A stretch of 64,000 bases of DNA from Anaerolineae bacterium UTCFX2 (GTDB lineage: Bacteria > Chloroflexota > Anaerolineae > Anaerolineales > UBA4823), in assembly GCA_002050125.1 (NCBI GenBank), contig MWTA01000044.1, positions 1 to 64,000 of the forward strand. The letters are read 5' to 3'. Every line of letters begins with the position of its first letter. Within the stretch, counting starts at the first letter, position 1. The notes below the pieces were generated by a model. The model saw nothing but the letters and a program-made list of their open reading frames with translations, was not told the DNA's origin and searched no databases. The position numbers and the translations under genes were made by a program. Shown in pieces: positions 9,135 through 18,681 of the stretch.

Positions 9135-10121
9135 TCATCTTTGTCTGGACTTCAACCCGTTGTCCATCAACACCGCAAGGATGATGACCAGCCCTTTGAC
9201 CAGGATTTGCACGTGATACTGGGCGCCCAACAACGACATACCGTTGTTTAGGGTTGCCATAATCAAGCAGCCGCCCAGCGTTCCCCATATCGAACCGACG
9301 CCTCCGGAAATCGCGGTTCCACCCAGAATAACGCCTGCGATACAGTCCAGCGCTAGGGTGGACCCCACATCTGGCAGCCCGGAGTTCATCAGCGCGGCGA
9401 GGATCAAACCCGATATAAAGGCATACCCGCCGTTCATCGTATATGCCGCGATCTTAACGCTGCTAATATCGATGCCGGCGACCCGCGCCGCTTCAGGATT
9501 GCCGCCAATGCTGCGCACATAGAATCCGAACTTGGTTTGGGTGAAAAGGAACCAGGACACCAGTAACACAACCATCGAAATAACGACCGGGGTAGGGATG
9601 AGGTTGAATAGTGTTCCATTGCCAAACATCTTGACAAATTTCTCGATGACAATTGGAACGGGCTTGCCCGCCGTAAGCGTGAGCGCAAGCCCTCGGTACA
9701 TGAACATTGTAGCCAACGTCACCAGGAATGGCTCAATCTTACCCTTGACAGAGACAACGCCGTTGAAGAAGCCGAGCAGCAGCGCCGCGATCAGTACGAT
9801 GAGGAGCGCCGGGAGCGCATGCATAAATTCGCCTCTTACCAGCATTGCGAAGCCGACGCCTACAACCGCCGCAATTGAGCCCACGGAAAGATCCAGCCCT
9901 CCGAGTGTAATGATGAACGTCATCCCCAATCCGGCGATAAGCACATAGCTCATATTTTTCAGAATTGAAAGCAGGTTCAAGGGGCGGATAAATACCGGTT
10001 TTAGTAAGGTAAACACGATAATTAACAAAATTAAAATCAAGACTGTGCGATACCGGATGATGAGGTTCCAGATTATTGAGCTGGTTGTGCTGACACCAGG
10101 TTTTGTTTGCGCTTGTATCAC
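9135..10121 (-). CDS. Sugar ABC transporter permease (RbsC-like)
   Basis: Integral membrane subunit of a ribose/galactose-type importer. It is highly hydrophobic with about 8-10 predicted membrane segments, the conserved GGLDLSVGSIAAV block and the cytoplasmic coupling region GNPEAARVAGI, then GVILGGTAISGG and GSIWGTLGG near the C-terminus. 328 aa is typical. The start codon overlaps the ATPase stop (ATGA), so translation is coupled. A 138-nt gap separates it from the binding-protein gene downstream. Confidence 0.94.
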   Translation of the reverse strand: MIQAQTKPGVSTTSSIIWNLIIRYRTVLILILLIIVFTLLKPVFIRPLNLLSILKNMSYVLIAGLGMTFIITLGGLDLSVGSIAAVVGVGFAMLVRGEFMHALPALLIVLIAALLLGFFNGVVSVKGKIEPFLVTLATMFMYRGLALTLTAGKPVPIVIEKFVKMFGNGTLFNLIPTPVVISMVVLLVSWFLFTQTKFGFYVRSIGGNPEAARVAGIDISSVKIAAYTMNGGYAFISGLILAALMNSGLPDVGSTLALDCIAGVILGGTAISGGVGSIWGTLGGCLIMATLNNGMSLLGAQYHVQILVKGLVIILAVLMDNGLKSRQR

Positions 10122-11659
10122 GGTCTATCTCCTCCGGTCGATGTGTAGACAGGCTGCTGGGTTTTCTGCGTCGCTAGGCTCATCACAAGCTCTTGTGAAG
10201 CCTCTTCTTTCGATACGATCCCTTTCATCCGACCATCTTGTATCACCATGATCCTATCTGCCACGCTGATAAGCTCAGGTAGTTCGGACGAGACCATCAC
10301 GATCGCCGCGCCGCGTGCGGCTAGTTCCCCCATGATCGAATAAATCTCTGTTTTTGCACCGATGTCAATGCCGCGGGTTGGTTCATCAAAGATGATGACC
10401 TCTGGCGAAAAATCCAGCCATTTGGCGAGCGCCACTTTTTGTTGGTTGCCGCCGGAAAGCGAACTCATTATTTGTTCGATGCTGCTGACTCGGATGTTCA
10501 AAGTATTTCGGTGAGTGTTGGCGATTGCTTTGAACTTAGACCAATCCAGGTAGCCTGCGAAAGATGGCTGCTGGACGTTGACTAAATTGATGTTTTCATA
10601 GACCGGAAGACATAATACCAATCCCGACTTCTTTCTGTCTTCGGTAACAAACGCAATTTTGTGCTTGATCGCCTGCCGCGGGTTGTTTGGGTGGAATTCT
10701 TTTCCGTTGAGAGATATCTTTCCAGCGGTGATCTGCCGCATTCCAAAAAGCGTTTCCAGCAATTCCGAACGCCTTGAGCCAATCAATCCGCCGATGCCAA
10801 AGATTTCACCCTTGTGTACGTCGAAAGAAATCCCTTTGAGCAATTCGCCGCTCGCCAGTTTCTCCACTTTCAGCACAACGTCGCCAATGGGGACTTCTCT
10901 TTTCGGATATACTTTTAACAGTTCGCGGCCGACCATCATGGTGATCAGTTCTTTTTCGGAGACGTCATCCTTGTTCACTGTGCCTACCAACTCGCCATCC
11001 CGCAGAACCGTGATTCGATCTGCGATTCCACCGATTTCATGCAGCCGGTGGGATATGTAGATAACCGCAACACCGCTAGCCCGGAGGCCGCGAATAATGT
11101 CCATGAGCCGGTCTGCGTCATTTTGGGATATTGATGACGTTGGTTCATCCATCAGGACGATTTTTGCTTTTGAAGTGACGGCTTTGGCGATTTCCACCAC
11201 CTGCTGTTGACCAATGGATAGATCCTTTACCAGCCGGTTGGGGTCTATCTCATGCTGACCCAGGTCTTCCAGCGCCTGGGCGGCGATTGCCTGATATTCC
11301 CGCTTCTTTTGCATGAAGCCTTTGAACTGGTCCTGTTTGTCCAGGACAATATTTTCTGCCACCGTCATATGAGGGCAGAGCGTCAATTCTTGATAGATGG
11401 TATGGATCGACGCATCCATCGCATCTTTGGGGTTTCGAAAAGCCACCGGGTTGCCATTGATCAGGATTTCACCGCCTTTATCTGGCTGGTGATATCCGCT
11501 CAAAATCTTGATCAGCGTGGACTTGCCGGCGCCATTCTCGCCCAACAAGGCGTGGACTTCGCCGCGCCTCACCCTCATATTTACGTTCTTAAGGGCGACG
11601 ACGCCAGGAAATGTCTTGCTGATGTGCCTCAGTTCGAGTATATACTCGTCTAGGCTCAC
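10118..11659 (-). CDS. Sugar ABC transporter ATP-binding protein (RbsA/MglA-like)
   Basis: Two-domain ATPase driving the importer. Domain 1 has Walker A GENGAGKST (about residue 40), signature LSIGQQQVVEIAKA, and Walker B IVLMDEPT. Domain 2 has a degenerate Walker A (GIGGLIGSRRSELLE), signature LSGGNQQKVALAKWL and Walker B VIIFDEPT, as is normal in this family. Length 513 aa. It begins with GTG at 11659, 5 nt behind AGGAGG. It lies 9 nt downstream of a PIG-L deacetylase gene and overlaps the permease gene, so transporter and deacetylases are probably co-expressed. Confidence 0.95.
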   Translation of the reverse strand: MSLDEYILELRHISKTFPGVVALKNVNMRVRRGEVHALLGENGAGKSTLIKILSGYHQPDKGGEILINGNPVAFRNPKDAMDASIHTIYQELTLCPHMTVAENIVLDKQDQFKGFMQKKREYQAIAAQALEDLGQHEIDPNRLVKDLSIGQQQVVEIAKAVTSKAKIVLMDEPTSSISQNDADRLMDIIRGLRASGVAVIYISHRLHEIGGIADRITVLRDGELVGTVNKDDVSEKELITMMVGRELLKVYPKREVPIGDVVLKVEKLASGELLKGISFDVHKGEIFGIGGLIGSRRSELLETLFGMRQITAGKISLNGKEFHPNNPRQAIKHKIAFVTEDRKKSGLVLCLPVYENINLVNVQQPSFAGYLDWSKFKAIANTHRNTLNIRVSSIEQIMSSLSGGNQQKVALAKWLDFSPEVIIFDEPTRGIDIGAKTEIYSIMGELAARGAAIVMVSSELPELISVADRIMVIQDGRMKGIVSKEEASQELVMSLATQKTQQPVYTSTGGDRP

Positions 11660-11668
11660 ACGTACCTC

Positions 11669-12442
11669 CTACAAATTGGATCCTGCGGGTGCCGCCGAAT
11701 GTGCATTGACCTGCACAGGCGGAAGCAGCCGGTACGGCTTGTGGTTCGGCCAGGTCTGTTCGACCCTAAAGGCTTCGGCGTACTTGCAGCCACATTGAAA
11801 GCCGCGTAGCTTGCTGACCACCGTCATATATTCGAACCAGTCATCGATCCCAAATTGTTTCTTGACGAAATCGCTGTACTGGCTCTCGTGCTGACGGCAG
11901 GCTTCAAGTTTCTGTTCGAATTCTTCGGTGATATCGACATAATAATCCGGAGGAGCCACACGGGTCATCCAGACCGTTTCCGCGCGGAACACGGTCGGGA
12001 TGTGATCGATGGGGGGATACTGAGTGTCCGGGATATTGGCAACACTCGCCCAGATCGCCGCCCGATATGCCAGCTCTCCGACATTGGAGTGGTCGTGGAC
12101 ATAGTCGTCCCGATCCAATGTAATGATTACATCCGGGTTGGTGCGCCGGATCAAATCGACATACGTTTTCCAAGTCGGGTTGTTTTGCCAGACTTCGCCG
12201 TCACGATAGCCAAGCATGATCAGTTCCGCGCCAATCACGTCTGCGCCGCGCTGCGCCTCAACGGCGCGAATAGCCTCGATCTCCAGTCCGGTGTGAAGCT
12301 TAGACCCGACATTGCCGGTGCAGGCAATGGCGATGTAGACCTTATGACCCTCTTTGACGTAGCGTATGAGCGTCCCGGCGCACAACACCTCGACATCGTC
12401 CGGGTGAGCGGTGGCGGCTAAAACTGTGAGCTTTTCTGGCAT
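11669..12442 (-). CDS. PIG-L family N-deacetylase, copy 1
   Basis: Zinc-dependent de-N-acetylase fold (LmbE/MshB/BshB type). Motifs: TAHPDDVE (metal-binding HPDD) at the N-terminus and YVHDHSNVGELAYRAA (HDH) in the middle. ATG 12442 is preferred: AGGAGA lies upstream, whereas the longer frame opens at a TTG (12472). About 257 aa. It is a close tandem copy of the next gene upstream. Substrates in the family are N-acetylglucosaminyl compounds; here the sugar-transport context suggests an N-acetylated sugar or glycoside taken up by the adjacent importer. That is inference. Confidence 0.88.
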   Translation of the reverse strand: MPEKLTVLAATAHPDDVEVLCAGTLIRYVKEGHKVYIAIACTGNVGSKLHTGLEIEAIRAVEAQRGADVIGAELIMLGYRDGEVWQNNPTWKTYVDLIRRTNPDVIITLDRDDYVHDHSNVGELAYRAAIWASVANIPDTQYPPIDHIPTVFRAETVWMTRVAPPDYYVDITEEFEQKLEACRQHESQYSDFVKKQFGIDDWFEYMTVVSKLRGFQCGCKYAEAFRVEQTWPNHKPYRLLPPVQVNAHSAAPAGSNL

Positions 12443-12491
12443 ATTCGAAATGTCTCCTGTGGCTCCTTCCAATCAGAGGATTGAGTTTAGA

Positions 12492-13238
12492 TCACCGCGG
12501 TCCGAGTTGGACGGGCGGGAGCAGACGATAAGGCTTGTGGTTCGGCCAGGTCTGGACGACGCGGAAGGCTTCGGCATATTTACAGCCGCACTGGAAGCCG
12601 CGCATCTTGTTGAGCACTTCCAAATATTCGAACCAGTCTTTGACGCCAAACTGTTTTTCAAGGAAGTCGCCGTGCTGGCTCTCATGTTGGCGGAACGCTT
12701 CGACCTTCTGTTCGAATTCCTGGCTGATATCGACATAATGATCGGGCGGCGCGACGCGATGAGTCCCGATCGTCTCGAAATAAAACACGGTCGGAATATG
12801 GTCAATGGGTGGATACTCGGTATCCGGAATATTAGCGACGCTTGCCCAAATGGCTGCCCGATAAACTAATTCTCCGACGTTGGAATGGTCGTGGACGTAG
12901 TCATCTCGATCGTGGGTGATGATCACATCGGGGTTCGTGCGCCGGATCAAGTCCACGAATTTTTTCCAGGTTGGGTTGTCAAGCCAGACTTCTGCATCGA
13001 GGAAACCCATCATAATCAACTCGGCGCCAATTGCATCAGCGCCTCTCTGTGCTTCCACGGCGCGGATGGCTTCGATCTCCGGTCCGGTGTGGAGCTTCGA
13101 GCCAACATTGCCGGTGCAGGCAATTGCCATGTAGACCTTATGACCTTCTTTGACGTAGCGGATGAGGGTGCCTGCGCATTGAAGCTCGATGTCATCCGGG
13201 TGCGCTGATGCGCATAGTACAGTCAGTTTTTTGTCCAT
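12492..13238 (-). CDS. PIG-L family N-deacetylase, copy 2
   Basis: Same family and architecture as the following gene, with SAHPDDIE and YVHDHSNVGELVYRAA. Most of its 248 residues match copy 1, including the long shared block from AGTLIRYVKEGHKVY through GNVGSKLHTG. The start ATG has AAAGGAG 7 nt upstream. Copies 1 and 2 lie 49 nt apart in one operon, a tandem duplication. Differences fall around the DAEVWLDNP segment and the loop after IPTVF, which could alter substrate choice. Confidence 0.88.
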   Translation of the reverse strand: MDKKLTVLCASAHPDDIELQCAGTLIRYVKEGHKVYMAIACTGNVGSKLHTGPEIEAIRAVEAQRGADAIGAELIMMGFLDAEVWLDNPTWKKFVDLIRRTNPDVIITHDRDDYVHDHSNVGELVYRAAIWASVANIPDTEYPPIDHIPTVFYFETIGTHRVAPPDHYVDISQEFEQKVEAFRQHESQHGDFLEKQFGVKDWFEYLEVLNKMRGFQCGCKYAEAFRVVQTWPNHKPYRLLPPVQLGPR

Positions 13239-13333
13239 AACAAGAACTCCTTTCGAAAATTCATATTGCTTGGCTGATCATTCTGGTACAAACTGAAATC
13301 TCCGATAGCAACCTCCTTTTCGCTTGAAGAGGC

Positions 13334-14635
13334 TCAGATTAGAAAATACGGGTTCTCCAATTTGTTTTTCACCTCGTTCAAGAAATTCGCCGCAGCTACT
13401 CCATCGACTATCCGGTGGTCGGCGCAGATAGTCAATTTCATCAATGGTTTTTCCAGCATCGTTTGCTCCACCTTAACAAAGGTGTCCACAATCGATCCAA
13501 CTGCCAGGATGGCTGATTCGGGTGGATTGATGATTGCGGTGAACGATTCGATCCCATACATGCCCATGTTTGAGATCGTAAAAGTGCTGCCGTTCATCTC
13601 TGCGGGAGTCAGTTTCTTGGCGCGGGCGCGCTCCAGTAAATCGCCCAAGGCGATCACAATCCCTTCCAAGTCTTTCGACTGGGCCTCCCGGATCACCGGT
13701 ACGACCAGATAGTCAGCGACGTTGGCGGCAATGCCCAAATGCACATCTTCCCAGACGATGATCTGGTCTCCAGCCAGTGAAGCGTTCAGAAAGGGGTGGT
13801 TGGCAAGCGCCGACGTTACGACTCGAGCGATGATGGCGGTGAAGGACACCCGGTAGCCGGTCTTCTCCTCCAGCTTTTTCAGCGTCATGGATCGCAAGCG
13901 GGTCGCTTCAGTCATATCTACGCTGGCGGTAAGCGTGATGTGCGGCGCGGCGGCAGCGCTGTACGCTAGGCGCTCGGCAATGATTTTGCGCGGACCAGCC
14001 AGCGGGACGATCCTTTTTTGGCGGGCGTTCGGTAAGGGAATGGCAAGCCCGGTGAGGGCTTGCACAGGAGCAGGGAGGTTCAGCGGGGATGTTGTGCGCT
14101 CGACAGCAGGCAGCTCTGTTGCAGCTGGCGCTGGCTGTTCCACGGCGCTGAGCACGTCGGCTTTATGAACCCGGCCGCGCGGACCGCGACCCTGCACATG
14201 CGCCAGATCCACCCGGAGCTGAGCCGCCATGCGGCGGGCAACTGGCGTGGCGCGTACTTTGCCGCGCAACTCGCCTGATGGAATGGGCGCCAATTCGGCA
14301 GCCGTCACAGTTGCTGTCTGGCTTAATGTCTCTGGCTGCGCTTCGCTCCCATATCCCGCAATGGCGGGCTGAGGCGTTCTATCGGGCGCTTTTTCGCCGG
14401 GCGCCAGAATATAACCAATGGTTTGCGTGACGGGAATAACGTCATCTGGGCGCGCGCTTATCTGGGATAGTATTCCGCTCGCGGGAGCTTCGATCTCTAT
14501 GGCAGACTTATCGGTCATGATCACAAAGAGCGGCTGACCCTTCTCGACCTGCTCGCCTTCCGCGCGCAGCCACTCGACAAAGGTGCCCGTCTCCATCACC
14601 ATATCTACCTTGGGCATGATAATTTCGGTTGCCAT
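13334..14635 (-). CDS. 2-oxoacid dehydrogenase E2 (dihydrolipoyl acyltransferase)
   Basis: E2 core of a pyruvate/acetoin/branched-chain type complex, moving acyl groups from E1 to CoA. Residues 1-80 form one lipoyl domain with the lipoylated lysine in MTDKSAIEIEAP. A peripheral-subunit-binding domain lies at about 125-165 (ATPVARRMAAQL..GRGPRGRVHKADV). The catalytic domain ends with ADHRIVDGVAAANFL (His and Asp of the active site). Length 433 aa is normal. It starts 2 nt after the E1-beta stop. No E3 (dihydrolipoamide dehydrogenase) is in the operon, so it must borrow one. Confidence 0.94.
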   Translation of the reverse strand: MATEIIMPKVDMVMETGTFVEWLRAEGEQVEKGQPLFVIMTDKSAIEIEAPASGILSQISARPDDVIPVTQTIGYILAPGEKAPDRTPQPAIAGYGSEAQPETLSQTATVTAAELAPIPSGELRGKVRATPVARRMAAQLRVDLAHVQGRGPRGRVHKADVLSAVEQPAPAATELPAVERTTSPLNLPAPVQALTGLAIPLPNARQKRIVPLAGPRKIIAERLAYSAAAAPHITLTASVDMTEATRLRSMTLKKLEEKTGYRVSFTAIIARVVTSALANHPFLNASLAGDQIIVWEDVHLGIAANVADYLVVPVIREAQSKDLEGIVIALGDLLERARAKKLTPAEMNGSTFTISNMGMYGIESFTAIINPPESAILAVGSIVDTFVKVEQTMLEKPLMKLTICADHRIVDGVAAANFLNEVKNKLENPYFLI

Positions 14636-14637
14636 GC

Positions 14638-15639
14638 CTACCTTCCCTCACGCGCCAGCGCGCGGGCGGCTTTCTCGATGTCTTCAACTTGCGGAACCGA
14701 GGCGCGCTCCAGGGTGCGGTTGTAGGGGATGGGGATATTGCGCCCAGCCAGGCGGCGAATGGGTGCATCCAAATAATCGAATGCTTCGCTTTCGGCGATC
14801 ACCGCTGCCAGCTCGCCGCCAAAACCGCCCGTTACGGGCGCTTCGTGTACGATGAGCACCCGCCCAGTTTTGGACACCGACTGGACGATGGTTTCCGTGT
14901 CTAGGGGCTTTAAGCTGCACAGGTCGACGACCTCAACTTGGATGCCTTCTTCAGCTAATTTAGCAGCCGCCTCTAAAGCCCTGGGCACCATGATGGAATA
15001 AGACAGCAAGGTCAAGTCGCTGCCTTCGCGGACAACCTTGGCTTTACCGAAGGGGATCGCGTAAACCTCTTCGGGAACGCTAGCTTTTGTCCGATAGAGC
15101 AGCTTATGTTCGATGAAGAAAACCGGATTATTGTCTCGGATAGAAGAAATCAGCAGTCCCTTAGCATCGTACGCATTCGAAGGGGAAACGACCTTGATCC
15201 CCGGCGTATGGACGAACCAGGCTTCCAAACACTGGGAATGCTGGGCGGCAGCTCCGGTACCTGAACCGGCTGGGGCGCGGCAAACCATCGGCACGCTCAC
15301 TGCGCCGCCTAACATGAAACGCATCTTGGCGGCTTGATTAACCAACTGATCCATCGCTAGGGTCGCGAAATCCATGAACATGATCTCCATGATGGGACGC
15401 ATGCCCATCAGAGCCGCGCCAACCGCAGCCCCGGCGATCCCTTCTTCTGAGATTGGCGTCTCCCGCACCCGTTCTGGTCCGAATTCCTCCAGCATCCCTT
15501 TGCTGACCCCGAACGCCCCGCCGTACACGCCGATGTCTTCGCCGATGAGGAAGACTTCAGGATTCCGGCGCATTTCCTGGACCATCGCTTCTCGGACGGC
15601 TTCCAGGTAGGTGATCTCGCGTTTTGTGTTCTCGCTCAT
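14638..15639 (-). CDS. 2-oxoacid dehydrogenase E1 component, beta subunit
   Basis: Beta chain of the thiamine-diphosphate-dependent E1. The N-terminus reads [10 protein letters not shown] and [16 protein letters not shown], followed by [16 protein letters not shown] with the conserved catalytic Glu. The C-terminal half has [15 protein letters not shown] and [16 protein letters not shown]. 333 aa is standard. The start overlaps the alpha-subunit stop by 4 nt (ATGA). The alpha2beta2 arrangement is typical of pyruvate, acetoin or branched-chain complexes; the substrate is not decided by what can be read. Confidence 0.94.
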   Translation of the reverse strand: MSENTKREITYLEAVREAMVQEMRRNPEVFLIGEDIGVYGGAFGVSKGMLEEFGPERVRETPISEEGIAGAAVGAALMGMRPIMEIMFMDFATLAMDQLVNQAAKMRFMLGGAVSVPMVCRAPAGSGTGAAAQHSQCLEAWFVHTPGIKVVSPSNAYDAKGLLISSIRDNNPVFFIEHKLLYRTKASVPEEVYAIPFGKAKVVREGSDLTLLSYSIMVPRALEAAAKLAEEGIQVEVVDLCSLKPLDTETIVQSVSKTGRVLIVHEAPVTGGFGGELAAVIAESEAFDYLDAPIRRLAGRNIPIPYNRTLERASVPQVEDIEKAARALAREGR

Positions 15640-16685
15640 GGGGCGTACACCTCGTCTTCCATATTCTCGGGGGTCGGTTCGGGCATTAAAATGGCTGCCT
15701 CAGCCGCGTCGTCGATTGTTTGCTTGGCAGCGCGGTCGATTGCTTCGATCTCGTCTTCGCGCATGACCTGAGAGGTAAGCAGCAACTGCTTGAAGCGTTT
15801 AATCGGGCAGCGATTCATCCAGTCTTCGATCTCATCCTGCGTGCGGTAGAGGTTGCGGTCGCTCTTTGAATGTCCCCGCCAGCGGTATGAGACGTTTTCC
15901 ACCAATGTTGGGCCCTTACCGGAGCGAGCGCGCCCGATAGCTTGCGACACGACCTGGTAGACGGTCAGCACATCGTTGCCGTCAATTGAGATGCCGGGCA
16001 TGCCGTAGGATGCGGCGCGCGTGGAGATGTACTCGACGTTCATCGAATGCCTAAAATCCATGGACATGCCGTATTTGTTGTTATCACAGATGAAGACAAT
16101 GGGCAGGTCCCAAACCGAAGCCATGTTCAACGCCTCATGGAAGGCGCCCTCATTGGTTGAACCGTCACCAAAATAACTGAGCAGTATTTGAGGCGACTTA
16201 CGCATTTGAAGCGCCAACCCGATGCCGGTAGCGATGGGAATGCCCCCGCCGACGATGCCGGTAGCGCCCATGTTGCCGTCAGACACGTCCGCGATGTGCA
16301 TAGAGCCGCCGCGGCCGCGGCAGTACCCGGGTTCTTTGCCCAAGAACTCACCCATCATGGTCACAATATTGGCGCCTTTAGCAATGGTGTGACCATGTCC
16401 GCGGTGATGATGGATGATAAAATCCTCCGGCTCCAGAGCGGCAATGCTGCCAACAGGCGAGGCTTCCATGCCAATCGAGAGGTGCATGGTGCCGTGAACA
16501 AGACCGCGAGTGTACAATTCCTCAGCTTTCTCTTCGAAATAGCGGGTCAGGCACATTTTTTCAAGCATCCAGGCAAGCTTTTCGACGGGAAGCTGTTTTA
16601 CAAAAACACTTGAATCGAGAATGGGATTCCAATCAACCTCGCCCACCTGGTTTAATGCGCCGACTAAAACGCTAGAGTCCGTCAT
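15636..16685 (-). CDS. 2-oxoacid dehydrogenase E1 component, alpha subunit
   Basis: Alpha chain of E1. The thiamine-diphosphate motif runs from [12 protein letters not shown] (about residue 173) to CDNN (about 200). HHRGHGH at about 93 and [10 protein letters not shown] at about 124 are conserved in PDH, acetoin and branched-chain E1-alpha chains. 349 aa. It is the first of three coupled genes (alpha, beta, E2) placed 31 nt after an epimerase gene in a sugar operon. That placement suggests the complex oxidises a 2-oxoacid or acetoin-like product of the pathway rather than serving as the cell's main PDH; this is inference. Confidence 0.94.
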   Translation of the reverse strand: MTDSSVLVGALNQVGEVDWNPILDSSVFVKQLPVEKLAWMLEKMCLTRYFEEKAEELYTRGLVHGTMHLSIGMEASPVGSIAALEPEDFIIHHHRGHGHTIAKGANIVTMMGEFLGKEPGYCRGRGGSMHIADVSDGNMGATGIVGGGIPIATGIGLALQMRKSPQILLSYFGDGSTNEGAFHEALNMASVWDLPIVFICDNNKYGMSMDFRHSMNVEYISTRAASYGMPGISIDGNDVLTVYQVVSQAIGRARSGKGPTLVENVSYRWRGHSKSDRNLYRTQDEIEDWMNRCPIKRFKQLLLTSQVMREDEIEAIDRAAKQTIDDAAEAAILMPEPTPENMEDEVYAP

Positions 16686-16716
16686 AACAAATCAGTTCCT
16701 TTCTACCCTTTATAAA

Positions 16717-17583
16717 CTAAGCTTTATCAGCTGTTTTTACCAAGCTACGCACAAGCTGATTTGCGTCCGCTGCGGCGCGGACGGGATCACCGGTGCGATC
16801 CAGGTGAGCCCACATCTCAACGACCAGCGGACCAGAGAAAGCTAACTCTGCCAATGTCTGGAAAACGTCACTAAACGGAACAATGCCTTGTTCAAAAATC
16901 ACGCCGCGCACTTCGCCCGGCAGGGCATCTTTAACGTGAATTCCTACCAGGCGACCTTTTGCCAGATTTATCTGTTCTACCGGATCGTACCCAGCGGCTG
17001 CCAGATTGCCCATGTCGGGGTAAACGTTCAGCCACGGCGAGTTGACTTCACGAACGAAGCGCAGGGCTTTTTCGACCGAGTCCACGGTTTCAACATCCAC
17101 GTTTTCCAGCGCCAGCATGACGCCAGCTGCGCTGGCACAGCGCGCCCCTTGAATCAGACCTTCTATGAAGCGCGCCTGGGTTCCTGCGTCGCTGGTCTCA
17201 TAGAAGACGTCGTACCCCATCAGTTGAATAACCCTTGCATCCAAGTCATACGCCAGCTCGATCGCGCGGTAGAGCATGTCCAGCCCTCGGGAGCGCGTCT
17301 GGGCGGAGTTGCTGCCCAGCGGGAACTTGCGGTGACCGCTGAGACCCATCGTCAGGATGGGGACTCCGGTGTTCTCCATCGATAGCCGTAAAGCAAGCCG
17401 GGCGGATCGTGGCCATTCCAGGCGGGACAGGCGTTCATCGCTGTCATCGATGGACATCTCTAAAAAGTCATATCCAGCTTTGGCTGCCTGGTTTAAGCGC
17501 TCTTCCCAGGAAAGATCCGCCGGGAACGCTTTCTCGTAGATTCCCAGGGGATTATTTCCGAAATTTAGCATTTCCTGCCTCAT
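16717..17583 (-). CDS. L-ribulose/L-xylulose-5-phosphate 3-epimerase (UlaE-like)
   Basis: TIM-barrel sugar-phosphate epimerase (AP endonuclease 2 superfamily). The N-terminal LGIYEKAFP followed by FLEMSIDDSDERLSRL is characteristic of UlaE/SgbU. Metal-ligand acidic and His positions appear in LALENVD, VYPDMGNL, GIHVKDALPGE and VVEMW. 288 aa from ATG 17583 (TTG 17586 and ATG 17571 are alternatives). It overlaps the end of the SorC-type regulator by about 30 nt. With the AraD/UlaF-like protein in the same operon it supports L-xylulose-5-P to L-ribulose-5-P to D-xylulose-5-P. Confidence 0.88.
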   Translation of the reverse strand: MRQEMLNFGNNPLGIYEKAFPADLSWEERLNQAAKAGYDFLEMSIDDSDERLSRLEWPRSARLALRLSMENTGVPILTMGLSGHRKFPLGSNSAQTRSRGLDMLYRAIELAYDLDARVIQLMGYDVFYETSDAGTQARFIEGLIQGARCASAAGVMLALENVDVETVDSVEKALRFVREVNSPWLNVYPDMGNLAAAGYDPVEQINLAKGRLVGIHVKDALPGEVRGVIFEQGIVPFSDVFQTLAELAFSGPLVVEMWAHLDRTGDPVRAAADANQLVRSLVKTADKA

Positions 17584-18640
17584 CAACTTTCTGGGTTTTC
17601 TGCATGAAAGAGTAACTCTCGGCTATGGTCTCCCTTGATCTCTTTAGCTCCACCGGCAAATCTACGTCTTGGTGTATGAGACAACAATCAATAACTCCAT
17701 TTGCAGCGGCTTCATCGGTTACCAGACTGCTCAAGTGACCGCCTCTCAAGGCGCCGTAGATCGCCTGGGATTTTTCGGCGGAACTGGCAACTCCAAGGCG
17801 CAAGGGAATGCGTTTCAATTCATCTAAAGAAAGCCCAACCACCCGGTCGGCGTACTCCGGCGCACACGGATTTCCATCAATATCGTAGACAACCGCAAGG
17901 GTTTCGCCTACCCCTCCGTAAAGTTCTGTTATCTGAAGCATTTCTTCGGGCGATAACGCGGTGAACAGCACGAAACGTGATGAATTGGGATCCACAGTGC
18001 CTACGCCGATCAGCGCGATAGAAGCCCGGCGCGCAATGTCCAGGACTTCCTTGATAGGCGCCATCTGCAATAACGCCTCACGCTGGTCTGGGGTTTCGAC
18101 AAATGCGGGAGAGAAAAGCTGGTATGACCTTCCGCCCAGCCGTTCAGCCAGCTGAGAAGCTAGAAAATTCACGTCGGTGGTTGACCGTCCTTGAATTCCA
18201 CCGACCGCTGGCACGACCTCCACCTGGTACTTTCGTTCTGTCACGACTGATTCGACGAGGGCATAGATTGTGGCGCCGCCGCCGACGGCTATCACATCTC
18301 CATCCTGGAGATGATTCAGCAGGAAACGTGCGCCTGCCATGCCAATCGAGCGCAGGCTGGTTTCAGATCCTTCGAGTGGGACAATCCAGGCGTCATGCAA
18401 ATCAAAGTGCTTCTGAAGCTCAGCCTCCATATCGAAGAGGTATTGGAATGGCGTCTTAATGGCAAACTCTACCATCTTGTTCCGGCGCGCCAGTTGCAGC
18501 AAGCGATTCACCTTGGTGGTGGATAGCCCAAGCTGGTGAGCAATGTCAGACTGGGTTAGATCGTTGACGTAATACAAGTTCAATATCCGGTTCATCAACC
18601 GGGCCTGGAGGTAGTCGTTGTCGAGCAGCCAATCTACCAC
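17552..18640 (-). CDS. Sugar-binding transcriptional regulator, SorC/DeoR type
   Basis: DNA-binding regulator with an N-terminal helix-turn-helix (LTQSDIAHQLGLSTTKVNRLL, about residues 29-48) and a C-terminal SorC-type sugar-phosphate-binding domain. Domain features are VAVGGGATIYALV, PAVGGIQG, ALIGVGTVDPNS and the C-terminal GVVIDCCL-like end block. It starts with GTG 18640, with AAGGA upstream. 362 aa. Encoded inside the sugar operon between the aldolase and UlaE genes, so local autoregulation by a phosphorylated pathway intermediate is likely. It is the second regulator of the locus besides the HutC-type protein. Confidence 0.9.
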   Translation of the reverse strand: MVDWLLDNDYLQARLMNRILNLYYVNDLTQSDIAHQLGLSTTKVNRLLQLARRNKMVEFAIKTPFQYLFDMEAELQKHFDLHDAWIVPLEGSETSLRSIGMAGARFLLNHLQDGDVIAVGGGATIYALVESVVTERKYQVEVVPAVGGIQGRSTTDVNFLASQLAERLGGRSYQLFSPAFVETPDQREALLQMAPIKEVLDIARRASIALIGVGTVDPNSSRFVLFTALSPEEMLQITELYGGVGETLAVVYDIDGNPCAPEYADRVVGLSLDELKRIPLRLGVASSAEKSQAIYGALRGGHLSSLVTDEAAANGVIDCCLIHQDVDLPVELKRSRETIAESYSFMQKTQKVDEAGNAKFRK

Positions 18641-18681
18641 GGGGTTTTCCTTCCAGACAGAACTTAATGATTACAGTTGGC

